Source: Celeribacter halophilus (GTDB lineage Bacteria; Pseudomonadota; Alphaproteobacteria; Rhodobacterales; Rhodobacteraceae). Taken from it: DNA of 64,000 bases. Both the position numbers and the translations under genes were made by a program. The DNA lies in assembly GCF_900114135.1 (NCBI RefSeq), contig NZ_FORY01000003.1:1-64000 (forward strand), written 5' to 3'. Under the pieces are notes generated by a model. The model saw nothing but the letters and a program-made list of their open reading frames with translations. It was not told the DNA's origin and did no database searches. Shown here in pieces: positions 1 through 8,538 of the stretch; the first letter of the stretch is position 1, and each line of letters starts with the position of its first letter.

Positions 1-305
1 CCGGCGTGCGTATCTCAATGGATGGGAAGGGCCGCTACCTGGACAATATCTTCATTGAGAGGCTCTGGCGAACCCTGAAATACGAGTGTGTCTACCTGCA
101 TGCTTGGGAGACCGGATCAGAAGCGAAGGCAGGCATCCGGAAATGGATGACCTTTTACAACAACCAACGCCCACACTCAGCCCTTGGCGGCAGGCCGCCA
201 GCCGTGGTCTATTGGCTGAGAAATGACAGAACACAACCCGATCAGCAGGAGCAGAGAGTAGCTTAATTTACGCCAGATCCTGTCCAACAAATGGGGAGTA
301 GCTCA
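1..305 (+). mobile_element. Right end of an IS3-family insertion sequence, left part outside the window
   Basis: The window opens inside a transposase frame whose stop lies at 264-266. About 40 bases further on, the coding frame of an unrelated truncated gene appears, so the element ends near 300-307. The end was placed at 305 because IS3-family termini finish in CA and such a dinucleotide occurs at 304-305. The left terminal repeat and any target duplication are not visible, so the boundary is approximate. Confidence 0.7.
3..266 (+). CDS. IS3-family transposase OrfB, C-terminal part (5' end outside window)
   Basis: This is the last 87 residues of a DDE integrase-type transposase that would cut and join the ends of the insertion sequence. 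The segment DNIFIERLW carries the third acidic residue of the catalytic DDE triad. It is followed by the family-typical LKYE, then FYNNQRPHSALGG, the conserved tail of IS3-group OrfB proteins. The frame is open to the left edge, so the GTG at position 6 is not the true start. The gene sits inside the element that interrupts the next reading frame. Whether the whole element is intact cannot be judged here. Confidence 0.85.
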   Translation, partial: GVRISMDGKGRYLDNIFIERLWRTLKYECVYLHAWETGSEAKAGIRKWMTFYNNQRPHSALGGRPPAVVYWLRNDRTQPDQQEQRVA

Positions 306-483
306 ACTCGGGCCGGGGCTTGGCGATGTGGTTTTGCGTTGTTGCTGTTATCTCGACGGGATGGAACAGGCGGAAAAGCGGCTTGGCTGGTCGGCGCGTT
401 CGGGCAAGATCGTGCTGCGGATCGCCTTGCAGAGGCTCAAGACCCATTATGACAGGGCGGGGTATTCGACCCTCATCGGTTGA
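301..483 (+). pseudogene. C-terminal remnant of a DUF6456 (helix-turn-helix) gene cut by the IS
   Basis: In frame from 301 to the TGA at 481-483 the sequence encodes about 60 residues containing LGPGLGDVVLRCCCYLDG and then GWSARSGKIVLRIALQRL. This matches the end of the DUF6456 domain found in a conserved alphaproteobacterial family often annotated as helix-turn-helix proteins. No start or ribosome binding site precedes it; the frame runs directly into the end of the insertion sequence. The gene has therefore lost its front part at this location. The 5' portion may persist on the far side of the element, outside the window. The family assignment is from memory of the motif. Confidence 0.7.
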
Positions 484-555
484 CTGCGTCATTATATGAA
501 GTTGTCGGAGGTGGGCTTTCTGATTAGATAACATGATCGAACAGGAGGCCCGCCG

Positions 556-1479
556 ATGCTCACACTCAGACAGATGACCTATTTTGTGGCCTTGGCCGAG
601 CAGCGCAGTTTTTCGGCGGCAGCCGAGGTCGTGCATGTGACGCAACCGGCCCTGTCCCAGCAGATCAAGGAGATGGAAGCCACGCTTGGCACGCGTCTTG
701 TGGAACGTCTGCCCCGTGACATCCGGCTGACGCGGGCGGGGCAGGTGGTGTTGGAACGCTGCCACGAGATTCTCGCCATGACCCGCAATCTGGAGGCGGA
801 AATCCGGCTGTCCAAAGGGCTGACGGGGCGGCTCACGCTGGGGGTGATTCCGACCATCGCGCCCTATCTTCTGCCGCGTGCGCTGACGCGGATCAAATCC
901 GCAGCGCTTGATCTCGACATGCGGGTGCGCGAGGCGCAGACGGCGGAGCTTGTGTCCTCGGTGCAAAACGGCAAGCTGGACGCGGCGGTGATTGCCTTGC
1001 CCCATGACACCGGCGGGCTGATGGCGCAGCCGCTGTTCACCGATCATTTCCTTTTGGCCGGATCGCAATCGCGGATCGAGGCGCTGACCGCCCAAAGCGC
1101 ACCGCGCCCGACGGACCTGTCGCCGGACGCGCTGTTGTTGTTGGACGAGGGCCATTGCCTTGCCGATCAGGCGCTGGATGTCTGCGGGCTGAAGCGGACT
1201 AGGCAGACGGTGGATCTGGGGGCTTCGTCGCTGGCCACGCTGTGCGGTTTGGTGGCGCAGGGATTCGGACTGACCTTCCTGCCGGAAATTGCGCTGTGCT
1301 CGGAGATGGCCGCCAGCCCCGATATGGCGGTGTTGCGATTCCCCGAGCCGCAGCCGGAACGCACGGTGGCCTTGGTGCGCCGCCAGTCGACGGAGGTGAA
1401 GACGTGGTTCAGCGAACTCGCTGTGCTGCTCACCGAGGCGGGCGAAGAACTGATGGTCGCGGCGCGCGCACGGGCGTGA
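556..1479 (+). CDS. oxyR: OxyR, hydrogen-peroxide-sensing LysR-type activator
   Basis: A 307-residue LysR-type regulator with an N-terminal winged helix-turn-helix (about residues 1-60) and a periplasmic-binding-like sensor domain (about 90-295). The motif LDEGHCLADQALDVC places cysteines at residues 201 and 210, matching the redox pair Cys199/Cys208 of E. coli OxyR, so this is the peroxide sensor and not a generic LysR protein. The ATG follows AGGAGG at 542-547. The gene converges on a peroxiredoxin gene across a shared terminator, a setting that fits control of peroxide defence. It lies just downstream of a gene broken by an IS element, so its promoter context may have changed. Confidence 0.93.
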   Translation: MLTLRQMTYFVALAEQRSFSAAAEVVHVTQPALSQQIKEMEATLGTRLVERLPRDIRLTRAGQVVLERCHEILAMTRNLEAEIRLSKGLTGRLTLGVIPTIAPYLLPRALTRIKSAALDLDMRVREAQTAELVSSVQNGKLDAAVIALPHDTGGLMAQPLFTDHFLLAGSQSRIEALTAQSAPRPTDLSPDALLLLDEGHCLADQALDVCGLKRTRQTVDLGASSLATLCGLVAQGFGLTFLPEIALCSEMAASPDMAVLRFPEPQPERTVALVRRQSTEVKTWFSELAVLLTEAGEELMVAARARA

Positions 1480-1566
1480 GGGGGCTGTGACGGTCGGCGC
1501 AGCTATGCGTCCTGCGTAGTGCCGGTATGCGGCGGTATTCCGAAATTCTGAAATGCTGCACATGCA

Positions 1567-1596
1567 AAAGGCCCGCAGGATGTCCCGCGGGCCTTT
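1567..1596. terminator. Bidirectional intrinsic terminator between oxyR and the peroxiredoxin gene
   Basis: A perfect 10-base inverted repeat, AAAGGCCCGC at 1567-1576 and GCGGGCCTTT at 1587-1596, with a 10-base loop. The A-tract on one side and T-tract on the other let it work for both converging genes. Confidence 0.85.
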
Positions 1597-1620
1597 CACT
1601 GTCTCGGATGGAGGCGCGGT

Positions 1621-2172
1621 TTACGCGACGGCTTCGGCCTCTTCGCCTTTGAGCCACTTCATCACGTTTTCCGGCGAGGACACACCGTAGGGATCTTCGG
1701 GGTGGTTGTCGCTCAGGCCCGGCTCTTCGAACCATGCTTCGATCACGCCGTCCTTGATGACAGCGGCATAGCGCCAGGAGCGCAGACCGAAGCCGAGGTT
1801 GTCCTTGCGCACCAGCATACCCATGCGGCGGGTGAATTCGCCGGAGCCGTCCGGGATCACCTGAACATTCTCAAGCTCTTGATTCTGCGCCCATTTGTTC
1901 ATCACAAAGCTGTCGTTCACGGACATGCAGTAGATCGCGTCGATGCCTTGTTCCTTGAACTCCGGAAAGCCTTTTTCAAAGCCCGGAAGCTGGTAGGTGG
2001 AGCATGTGGGCGTGAAAGCCCCCGGCAGGGAGAAGAGCACAACGCGTTTGCCCGCGAAATAGTCGGAGGTGGTTTTGTCTTCCCATTTGAACGGGTTGTC
2101 GCCGCCGATGCTTTCATCGCGCACGCGGGTGTGGAAGGTCACTTCAGGCAGTTTGAAACCGGCTTTCATCAT
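1621..2172 (-). CDS. Peroxiredoxin of the Prx5 (glutathione/glutaredoxin-dependent) type
   Basis: A 183-residue thiol peroxidase that reduces hydrogen peroxide and organic hydroperoxides in the cytoplasm. The motif PGAFTPTCS holds the peroxidatic cysteine at residue 57, typical of the Prx5 subfamily. No fused glutaredoxin domain is present, so an external thiol donor is needed. The ATG at 2172 is preceded by AAGGAG at a good distance, and a second ATG follows directly. The open frame extends further upstream without a better signal. It faces oxyR, so control by OxyR is likely, although no clear OxyR operator was recognised in the region upstream. Confidence 0.9.
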   Translation of the reverse strand: MMKAGFKLPEVTFHTRVRDESIGGDNPFKWEDKTTSDYFAGKRVVLFSLPGAFTPTCSTYQLPGFEKGFPEFKEQGIDAIYCMSVNDSFVMNKWAQNQELENVQVIPDGSGEFTRRMGMLVRKDNLGFGLRSWRYAAVIKDGVIEAWFEEPGLSDNHPEDPYGVSSPENVMKWLKGEEAEAVA

Positions 2173-2364
2173 ATTGCTCCTTAGATTTCGCACCCCGAAT
2201 GGACGGGGGCTTTGTTCTGTCCGCGCATCTTCTAGAGCGATTCTAAACGGAGCATCAATGCAGTTGCAGAGAAACTGGGGGGTAGGGCGAATTTTGCGGA
2301 TTTTTCGAGACATTCGCGGGCAGGTTGCCTATATCCTAACCCAGATTTAACAGAAGGCCCCGCC

Positions 2365-3315
2365 ATGCGTGATCTCAAGATCCCCGACCAGCGTCATCCG
2401 GAAAAGGCGCATCGTCCCGACAACGCCCAGCCGAAAAAGCCTGACTGGATCAGGGTGAAAGCCCCGACCTCCAAAGGATATATGGACACGCACAAGATCA
2501 TGCGTGAGCATAATCTGACCACTGTCTGCGAAGAGGCAGGCTGCCCCAATGCGGGTGAGTGCTGGTCTCAGGGCCATGCCACCATGATGATTATGGGCGA
2601 GATCTGCACCCGTGGCTGCACCTTCTGCAACGTGGCCACAGGGCGGCCGGATACGCTTGATGTGTTCGAACCGGGCCGTGTGGCCGATGCGGTGAAAAAG
2701 CTGGGTCTCAAACACGTTGTGATCACTTCGGTGGACCGTGATGATCTCGAAGATGGCGGGGCGGAGCATTTCGCCATGACCATTCGGGCCGTGCGCAAGC
2801 GCAGCCCCGAGACCACAATCGAGATTCTGACACCGGATTTCCTGAAATGTGCGCCCTCTGCGCTGGAAACCGTGGTCGAGGCCAAGCCGGATGTGTTCAA
2901 CCACAACCTTGAAACCGTGCCCGCGCTCTATCACGAGGTGCGCCCCGGTGCGCGCTATTTCCACTCCCTGCGGCTTTTGCAGCGGGTCAAGGAACTGGAT
3001 CCGACCATGTTCACCAAATCCGGCATCATGGTGGGTCTGGGCGAGAAACGCGCGGAGGTTTTGCAGGTCATGGACGACATGCGCGCCGCCGACATCGATT
3101 TCATGACCATCGGGCAGTATTTGCAGCCGACTCCGAAACACCACGCAGTTGCGGAATTCGTGACGCCGGAGCAGTTCAAAAGCTATGAGAAAGCCGCGAT
3201 CAACAAGGGTTTTCTGATGGTGTCTGCCACGCCGCTGACACGGTCCTCCTATCATGCGGGCGATGACTTTGCCCGTCTGCGCGAGAACCGGTTGAAGAAA
3301 CTCGGTCAGGCATAA
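2365..3315 (+). CDS. lipA: Lipoyl synthase
   Basis: A 316-residue radical SAM enzyme that inserts two sulfur atoms into protein-bound octanoyl groups to make the lipoyl cofactor of 2-oxoacid dehydrogenases. Both iron-sulfur cluster motifs are visible: cysteines 55, 60 and 66 for the auxiliary sulfur-donating cluster, and the CTRGCTFC motif with cysteines 81, 85 and 88 for the radical SAM cluster. The C-terminal [10 protein letters not shown] is the family's conserved end that ligates the auxiliary cluster through serine. Length is normal. A methyltransferase gene follows after three bases, so the two probably form an operon. Confidence 0.97.
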   Translation: MRDLKIPDQRHPEKAHRPDNAQPKKPDWIRVKAPTSKGYMDTHKIMREHNLTTVCEEAGCPNAGECWSQGHATMMIMGEICTRGCTFCNVATGRPDTLDVFEPGRVADAVKKLGLKHVVITSVDRDDLEDGGAEHFAMTIRAVRKRSPETTIEILTPDFLKCAPSALETVVEAKPDVFNHNLETVPALYHEVRPGARYFHSLRLLQRVKELDPTMFTKSGIMVGLGEKRAEVLQVMDDMRAADIDFMTIGQYLQPTPKHHAVAEFVTPEQFKSYEKAAINKGFLMVSATPLTRSSYHAGDDFARLRENRLKKLGQA

Positions 3316-3318
3316 GAT

Positions 3319-4428
3319 TTGAAAACCTTCGAGATTTTCCTTGGCACCCAGCCGGGGCTTGAGCCCTACCTTTTGGCCGAGGCTGTGGAGGCGGGCTTTC
3401 CCGCGCCGCAGGCTGTGGGCGGAGGTGTGACCTTTGAGGGCACATGGGAAGACGTGTGGCGTGCCAATATCTGTTTGCGCGGTGCCGCACGGGTTCTGGC
3501 CCGTATCGGCAATTTCCGTGCGCTGCATCTGGCGCAGCTCGACAAACGCTCGCGGAAGTTTCCGTGGGGCGAGGTGCTGCGCCCTGATGTGCCGTTTCGG
3601 GTCGAAGTGGCCACGGGCAAGCGCAACAAGATCTACCACGCGGGCGCAGCCCAAGAGCGGATCGAGCGTGCCATCACCGAAGAACTCGGCGCCCCTGTCG
3701 CAGCGGATGCGCCTGTGGTGCTCAAGGTTCGGATCGAGGATGACATGGTGATCCTCTCCGTCGACACCTCCGGCGAGGCGCTGCACAAGCGCGGGTTCAA
3801 GGCGGGTGTGGGCAAGGCCCCGATGCGCGAGACCATGGCGGCGTCTTTCCTGCGTGCCTGTGGCTATGAGGGCACCGAACCGGTGCTGGACCCGATGTGC
3901 GGTTCCGGCACATTTGTGATCGAGGCCGCCGAAATGGCGCGTGGGCTGATGCCCGGTCGCGGGCGCAGCTTTGCCTTTGAACATCTCGTGGGCTTCAATG
4001 CGGATGCTGTGCAAAAAATCAAGGCGCTGGGCCGGTTACGGGACACGCAGTTGCAGTTCTACGGATCGGACCGCAATGTGAATGTGATCGGCATGGCGGG
4101 CGACAATGCCGCGCGGGCCGGTGTCGCGGATCTGTGCCATTTCACGCCCACGCCGATTTCGGCCCTTGAGCGCCCCGAGGGGCCTGCGGGTCTGGTGATC
4201 GTCAACCCGCCCTATGGGGCGCGGATCGGGAAAAAGCGTGATCTTTTCGCGCTTTATGGCTCATTCGGTGAGGTGATGAAGACGCGGTTTTCCGGCTGGC
4301 GTGTGGGCATGATCACCTCTGACCGGCAGTTGGCGCAGGCCACGGGGTTGCCGTGGTTGCCTGTGGCGGCTCCGGTGGCTCATGGCGGGCTGAAGGTTAC
4401 GCTGTTCCAGACCGCGCCTTTGGGCTGA
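3319..4428 (+). CDS. THUMP-domain class I SAM-dependent RNA methyltransferase (RlmL/Trm14-like)
   Basis: A 369-residue enzyme predicted to methylate a guanine N2 in RNA. An N-terminal THUMP region (about residues 45-155) would bind RNA. The Rossmann-type catalytic domain follows, with DPMCGSGTF at 191-199 for SAM binding and NPPYG at 296-300, the N-methyltransferase signature. It corresponds to the RlmL half of the enterobacterial RlmKL fusion and lacks the RlmK part. The start is a TTG three bases after the lipA stop, giving the usual MKTFEIF beginning, and implies coupled translation. Whether the target is rRNA or tRNA cannot be told from sequence. Confidence 0.85.
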   Translation: MKTFEIFLGTQPGLEPYLLAEAVEAGFPAPQAVGGGVTFEGTWEDVWRANICLRGAARVLARIGNFRALHLAQLDKRSRKFPWGEVLRPDVPFRVEVATGKRNKIYHAGAAQERIERAITEELGAPVAADAPVVLKVRIEDDMVILSVDTSGEALHKRGFKAGVGKAPMRETMAASFLRACGYEGTEPVLDPMCGSGTFVIEAAEMARGLMPGRGRSFAFEHLVGFNADAVQKIKALGRLRDTQLQFYGSDRNVNVIGMAGDNAARAGVADLCHFTPTPISALERPEGPAGLVIVNPPYGARIGKKRDLFALYGSFGEVMKTRFSGWRVGMITSDRQLAQATGLPWLPVAAPVAHGGLKVTLFQTAPLG

Positions 4429-4550
4429 GCCGGAGCGGCGTTTCGCCCTTTGGGGCAAACTGTGCAAAAATACGCGGCCATGTGATCTCCCTCAAAGTCG
4501 GGGCACGACCCTCATGTTATATTTGGAATATAGCAATTGAAGGGGGTCAA

Positions 4551-5432
4551 ATGCTGCAGAAACCGAATTGGGACGACTACCGATTTGTGCTGGCCGTTGC
4601 GCGTTCCGGGTCCGTGTCAGGGGCCGCGCGCGAGTTGGGTGTGAACCATGCCACAGTGCTGCGCCGTGTCGCGGCCATTGAGAAACATCTGGACGTGGAA
4701 CTGTTCGACAAGTCCGTGCGTGGCTACGAGATTTCCCCTGAAAAGCTGCGCCTGATCGAAGCCGCCCGCGAGGTGGAGGCCGCCGTTGGTGCGGTGGAGC
4801 GCATGGCGCAGGCGGGCGAGGCCCCCTTGGCGGGGATCATCCGCGTGACCTCGACGCATACCTTTTGCCATTCGGTCCTGCCCGCCATTCTGTCTCGGCT
4901 CACCGCGCAGGAAGAGGGGCTGTCCTTCGAGCTATTGTCGGCCAACGGGCTGATGGATGCCTCGCGGCTTCATGCCGATGTGACCGTGCGCCCGACCTAC
5001 AAGCTGCCCGATGATCTCCACGGCGATATAGCCGCACAGATGGGGTTTGATTTCTATGCACGCGGCGCGGATGTGCCGGAGGAGTGCTGGCTCGGTCTGT
5101 CGGGGCCAATCGGTCGGTCGCATCCAGGGCAGAAACTGCGCGAGGAGCTTGAGCGGCGGCATGTGCGTTTTATGGCGGCCTCGGACAGTTTTCTCACCCT
5201 GCGAGCCTTGGCCGAAGAGGGGATGGGGCGGGTGATGCTGCCGAAATTTCTGGGCAATGCCTCTGACAATCTGGTGAAGGTCACACCGGTGCTCGATGTG
5301 CCGCCTGTGCCGATCTATGTGGCCTCGCATGTCGATCTGGCCGATGCGCCGAGGCTCAGACAGGCCCGCGCACGGATCGCTCTGGCGCTGGAGGCCGAGG
5401 AGGCGATGCTCTTGGGCGGTGTGCTGTCGTAA
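4551..5432 (+). CDS. LysR-family transcriptional regulator
   Basis: A 293-residue LysR-type regulator. The N-terminal helix-turn-helix reads through SVSGAARELGVNHATVLRRVAAIE, and the rest is an effector-binding domain. The frame is open further upstream to 4353, but the ATG at 4551 follows the purine-rich AGGGGGTCAA and begins just before the helix-turn-helix, so it was chosen. No target operon is obvious: the gene is followed by convergent genes and preceded by the lipA pair, about 120 bases away. The effector is unknown. Confidence 0.85.
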   Translation: MLQKPNWDDYRFVLAVARSGSVSGAARELGVNHATVLRRVAAIEKHLDVELFDKSVRGYEISPEKLRLIEAAREVEAAVGAVERMAQAGEAPLAGIIRVTSTHTFCHSVLPAILSRLTAQEEGLSFELLSANGLMDASRLHADVTVRPTYKLPDDLHGDIAAQMGFDFYARGADVPEECWLGLSGPIGRSHPGQKLREELERRHVRFMAASDSFLTLRALAEEGMGRVMLPKFLGNASDNLVKVTPVLDVPPVPIYVASHVDLADAPRLRQARARIALALEAEEAMLLGGVLS

Positions 5433-5446
5433 GCGGCGCGGGGGCG

Positions 5447-5632
5447 TCAGTGCTGGATGCGGATTTTCGTCTGACGCTCCACCTGCATCCAGTCGGGCAG
5501 GCCGATGGTCTTTTCCACCACGACCAGGGCAATGCAGGCGGCGATGATGGCAAAAACGAATTTCACCCGCTTGGCCGAAGGCGGGTTTTGCGCCCAACGT
5601 TTGGCGCGCAGCAGCCAGCGTAACTGGTTCAC
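5447..5632 (-). CDS. Small single-pass membrane protein overlapping hpt
   Basis: A 61-residue protein with a basic N-terminus (RWLLRAKRW), one strongly hydrophobic segment at about residues 25-41 ([17 protein letters not shown]) and a short tail. Its GTG start overlaps the hpt stop codon by four bases, so it is probably translated by re-initiation from hpt. Function is unknown. The tight coupling and the clean transmembrane segment argue that it is real despite its size. Confidence 0.6.
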   Translation of the reverse strand: MNQLRWLLRAKRWAQNPPSAKRVKFVFAIIAACIALVVVEKTIGLPDWMQVERQTKIRIQH

Positions 5633-6195
5633 GCCGCACCCTTTCCTGTCTCGTCTTCGTCGTCAAAAACCACGGAGCCGATGAAGGGCAGGTTGCGGTT
5701 GGCCTGTGCAAAGTCGATGCCGTAGCCCACGACAAAGGCATCGGGGATTTCAAAGCCGGTCCATGTCGCCTTGAGATCGACCTCGCGGCGCACCGGTTTG
5801 TCGAGAAGTGCGATGGTCTCGATCTTGCGCGGGTTGCGCGATTTCAGAAGCTTCATCACGGCGGACAGCGTGTGGCCCGTATCCACGATATCCTCGACCA
5901 CCAGAACATCGCGCCCTTCGATGGGGCCGCGCAGGTCCTTGAGGATTTTCACCTCGCGCGAGGATTCGGTGGAATTGCCGTAGGAGGAGGCCTCCAGAAA
6001 ATCGACCTCCACATTCATGTCCAGTTCGCGCACCAGATCGGCGATAAAGACGAAAGAGCCGCGCAAGAGGCCGACAACCACGAGTTTGTCTGTGTCCTTG
6101 TAGGCGTGACGGATGTCTTTGGCGAGGTCTTCGATCCGGGCGGCAATCGTCTTGGCCGAGATCATGACATCGATATGATAAGGTCTCTGCGTCAT
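5629..6195 (-). CDS. hpt: Hypoxanthine phosphoribosyltransferase
   Basis: A 188-residue purine salvage enzyme that joins hypoxanthine (often also guanine) to phosphoribosyl pyrophosphate to give IMP or GMP. The PRPP-binding loop [11 protein letters not shown] is at residues 99-109 and the flexible-loop residues SYGNST lie at 71-76. The frame continues upstream to 6417, but the ATG at 6195 follows AGAGGGG and gives the normal length, so it was chosen. A small membrane-protein gene overlaps its stop codon. Confidence 0.93.
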   Translation of the reverse strand: MTQRPYHIDVMISAKTIAARIEDLAKDIRHAYKDTDKLVVVGLLRGSFVFIADLVRELDMNVEVDFLEASSYGNSTESSREVKILKDLRGPIEGRDVLVVEDIVDTGHTLSAVMKLLKSRNPRKIETIALLDKPVRREVDLKATWTGFEIPDAFVVGYGIDFAQANRNLPFIGSVVFDDEDETGKGAA

Positions 6196-6273
6196 GCTGT
6201 CCCCTCTTTGCACCCTTGCATTTTCCGTCCTTGCCGTAGATGTATCAGCCCAAGCAAAGACAGACCAGAGATC

Positions 6274-6720
6274 ATGCCGACGCATCAGGAAACAAAACAC
6301 CTCCCGTTCAGTGCCGATCAAATGTACGCGCTGGTGGCGGATGTAGAGAATTATCCGAAATTCCTGCCGTGGAATGCCGCGGCACGGATTCGCTCGCGCA
6401 CGTATATGGGCGATCACGAGTTGATGCTCGCCGATCTGGTGATCTCGTTTAAGGTCTTCCGCGAGAAATTCGGCTCAAGGGTCAAGCTCTATCCCGAAGA
6501 GCGGCGCATCGACACGGAATATCTCGACGGGCCGTTTCGCTATATGAAAAGCTGGTGGAAATTCACGCCTGCCGAGGATGGGGGCTGTGACATCGAGTTC
6601 TTTGTCGATTTCGAATTCAAGAATGCGATCCTTCAAGGTGTGATCGGCATGGTGTTCAACGACGCCATGCAACGCATCGTGCGCGCGTTCGAGCGCCGCG
6701 CGCAGGAGCTTTACGGGTGA
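6274..6720 (+). CDS. COQ10/RatA-like SRPBCC-fold protein
   Basis: A 148-residue START/SRPBCC-fold protein of the polyketide cyclase/COQ10 family. Conserved features include the [15 protein letters not shown] segment near residues 18-32 and a DFEFKN strand close to the end. Members bind ubiquinone and support its delivery to respiratory complexes. The same family is often labelled RatA toxin from one E. coli study; no antitoxin gene lies nearby, so the lipid or quinone-binding role is favoured. It is transcribed away from hpt. The start at 6274 gives the family-typical MPTH beginning. Confidence 0.82.
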   Translation: MPTHQETKHLPFSADQMYALVADVENYPKFLPWNAAARIRSRTYMGDHELMLADLVISFKVFREKFGSRVKLYPEERRIDTEYLDGPFRYMKSWWKFTPAEDGGCDIEFFVDFEFKNAILQGVIGMVFNDAMQRIVRAFERRAQELYG

Positions 6721-6732
6721 GGGCGTGATCCC

Positions 6733-7482
6733 TCACAACAAGCGGATCACGAAAATCACCGTCATCACCACGCCCACGGCGACGATGAATAGTTTGAGCC
6801 GTTCGGTGTTTTTGATCCGGCGGGCGAAGTGCGCGCCGAAAAGCCCTCCCGCGATCATGGCGAGGGCCAGCACGGCGGCAAAGCGCCAGTCGATGACGCC
6901 CGCGACGATATAGGTTACGGCGGAAACCAGAGACAGTAGCACGGAGAGCGCGTTTTTCAACCCGTTCATGGCGTGCAGGTCGGTGAACCCGATCAACCCC
7001 AGAACCGCCAGCAGCATGATCCCTAGCCCGCCGTTGAAATAGCCGCCATAGATCGAGACCAGAAGCAGTGCGAGTGCGGCGCCCATCGGGCCGAGCATGG
7101 CGCGGGAGAACAGGCGTTTGATCAGGCGCGGCCCGCCTGCAAAGAGCAGCGTGGCCAGCGCCATGAGGGCCGGAACAGCGATCAGGAAGGTGTCGTTGGG
7201 CGTCACCAGAAGCAACAGCGCCCCCAGCACACCGCCCAGAGCCGAGAGGGCGATCATCCGGCCTGCGGGCATGTTCTGCGTGGTGTGCAGGTCATGGCGA
7301 TAGGCCCAGACGCTGCCCAGATAGCCGGGCAGGGCGCTCAGTGTGGCGGTGGCATTGGCGGAGACCGCAGGCACGCCAACAAAGATCAAGGCGGGCAGGG
7401 TCAGAAACGTCCCGCCGCCTGCCACGGCATTGAGCGCGCCGCCCAGTAGTCCGGCGACGATCACAACGATCAAATCAAACAT
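6733..7482 (-). CDS. TauE/SafE-family membrane permease
   Basis: A 249-residue integral membrane protein with about eight hydrophobic helices arranged as two similar halves. The N-terminal glycine-rich stretch GLLGGALNAVAGGGTFLTLPAL is the TauE/SafE signature. Members export sulfite or other organosulfur anions and some carry other small anions. There is no sulfur gene next to it, so the substrate cannot be inferred. It converges tightly on the COQ10-like gene and lies downstream of the cinA-like gene on the same strand. Confidence 0.85.
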   Translation of the reverse strand: MFDLIVVIVAGLLGGALNAVAGGGTFLTLPALIFVGVPAVSANATATLSALPGYLGSVWAYRHDLHTTQNMPAGRMIALSALGGVLGALLLLVTPNDTFLIAVPALMALATLLFAGGPRLIKRLFSRAMLGPMGAALALLLVSIYGGYFNGGLGIMLLAVLGLIGFTDLHAMNGLKNALSVLLSLVSAVTYIVAGVIDWRFAAVLALAMIAGGLFGAHFARRIKNTERLKLFIVAVGVVMTVIFVIRLL

Positions 7483-7538
7483 GGCTCTCCCCCCAGTTTG
7501 TGCGGCCTGCTCTCTTGGCGGCCTATGGTGTGTCCGGT

Positions 7539-8033
7539 TTACAGACCGGTAACTGCATTTTGTATCATCTCCAGCGCGGTTGCGATGGTGACGCTGCGCA
7601 CCTTGTCGCGGCCCAAGGCACCGAAGTCACAGGTTTTTACCGCGCTCTCCCGTCCTGTCAGCGCCAACCCGAAACAGACGCGGCCCTCGGGCTTGTGCTC
7701 CGATCCTCCCGGACCTGCGATGCCTGTGACGGACACGGCCACGCCCGCCGCAGAGCGGGCCAGTGCGCCCTCGGCCATTTCGCGGGCCACCTGTTCGGAG
7801 ACCGCGCCGAATTCCGCAAGCGTGGCGGTTGAGACGCCCAGCATCTCGTGCTTGGCGGCGTTGGAATAGGTGATGAAGCCGCGATCGACCACATCGGAGG
7901 AGCCGGCCACTTCGGTCAGGCTGCCGATGATCATACCGCCGGTGCAGCTTTCGGCGGTGGCGATCAGGACGCCCTTGGCGCGTGCGGCGGCAAGGGTGGC
8001 TTCGGCCAGCTCATAGGGGATGGCGGTGCTCAC
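7539..8033 (-). CDS. CinA-family nicotinamide-nucleotide amidohydrolase (short form)
   Basis: A 164-residue protein equal to the C-terminal domain of CinA, which removes the amide from nicotinamide mononucleotide to recycle NAD breakdown products. The signature TAESCTGG is at residues 26-33, and SVTGIAGPGG lies further on. The N-terminal molybdopterin-like domain of long CinA proteins is absent, as is common in proteobacteria. The GTG start at 8033 overlaps the stop of pgpA by four bases, so the two are co-translated. The longer open frame upstream lies inside pgpA and was rejected. Confidence 0.88.
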   Translation of the reverse strand: MSTAIPYELAEATLAAARAKGVLIATAESCTGGMIIGSLTEVAGSSDVVDRGFITYSNAAKHEMLGVSTATLAEFGAVSEQVAREMAEGALARSAAGVAVSVTGIAGPGGSEHKPEGRVCFGLALTGRESAVKTCDFGALGRDKVRSVTIATALEMIQNAVTGL

Positions 8034-8527
8034 CGGATCACCCCGTGATACAGCCCCGCCATGACCACCACGACGAGCGCGGCAAAGACACCTGCGATCA
8101 CGTCGTCGAGCATCACGCCCAGAGCATCTCCGCGCCGGTCGGCCCAGCCGACAGGGCCGGGTTTCCAGATGTCGAAGAGGCGGAAGGCGAGAAAGGCGGT
8201 GGGCCATGCGGGCCACAAGGCGGTGGAGGGAGCCCCTGCCATAGCAGAGCCGATGGAGACCGGAATAAGTGCGATCCACATGCCGACCAGTTCGTCGATG
8301 ATGATTTCGGACGGGTCGTGATTGTCGGAGCCGCGGGTCATTTCACCGGTGGCCCAAAGCCCTGCGATAAAGGCCACAACCGTGCCGACGAGCACACCGG
8401 CGACCCCGAGCGTTTCATGCAGGATCCAGAACAGAGGCACGGCGGCGGCAGAGCCCCATGTCCCCGGTCCGGGTTTCATATATCCGATCCGCGCCATCGT
8501 CGCGATAATTTCGGCAAAGGGATTCAT
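8030..8527 (-). CDS. pgpA: Phosphatidylglycerophosphatase A
   Basis: A 165-residue membrane enzyme that removes the terminal phosphate from phosphatidylglycerophosphate to give phosphatidylglycerol. It has the PgpA hallmarks: an early PGPGTWGSAAAVP segment, EIIIDELVGMW with acidic metal-binding residues, and FRLFDIWKPGP. About three transmembrane helices are visible. It lies in one operon with ispDF upstream (11-base gap) and the cinA-like gene downstream (4-base overlap). Confidence 0.92.
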   Translation of the reverse strand: MNPFAEIIATMARIGYMKPGPGTWGSAAAVPLFWILHETLGVAGVLVGTVVAFIAGLWATGEMTRGSDNHDPSEIIIDELVGMWIALIPVSIGSAMAGAPSTALWPAWPTAFLAFRLFDIWKPGPVGWADRRGDALGVMLDDVIAGVFAALVVVVMAGLYHGVIR

Positions 8528-8538
8528 CTCTTCTCTCC

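Noticed and set aside
2347-4014. A 555-codon open frame on the minus strand
   Set aside because: It is antisense to lipA and the THUMP methyltransferase, both clear families.
6274-6720. RatA-type toxin of a toxin-antitoxin pair
   Set aside because: No antitoxin gene is adjacent and the family is mainly COQ10-like quinone or lipid binding; hpt and a permease flank it.
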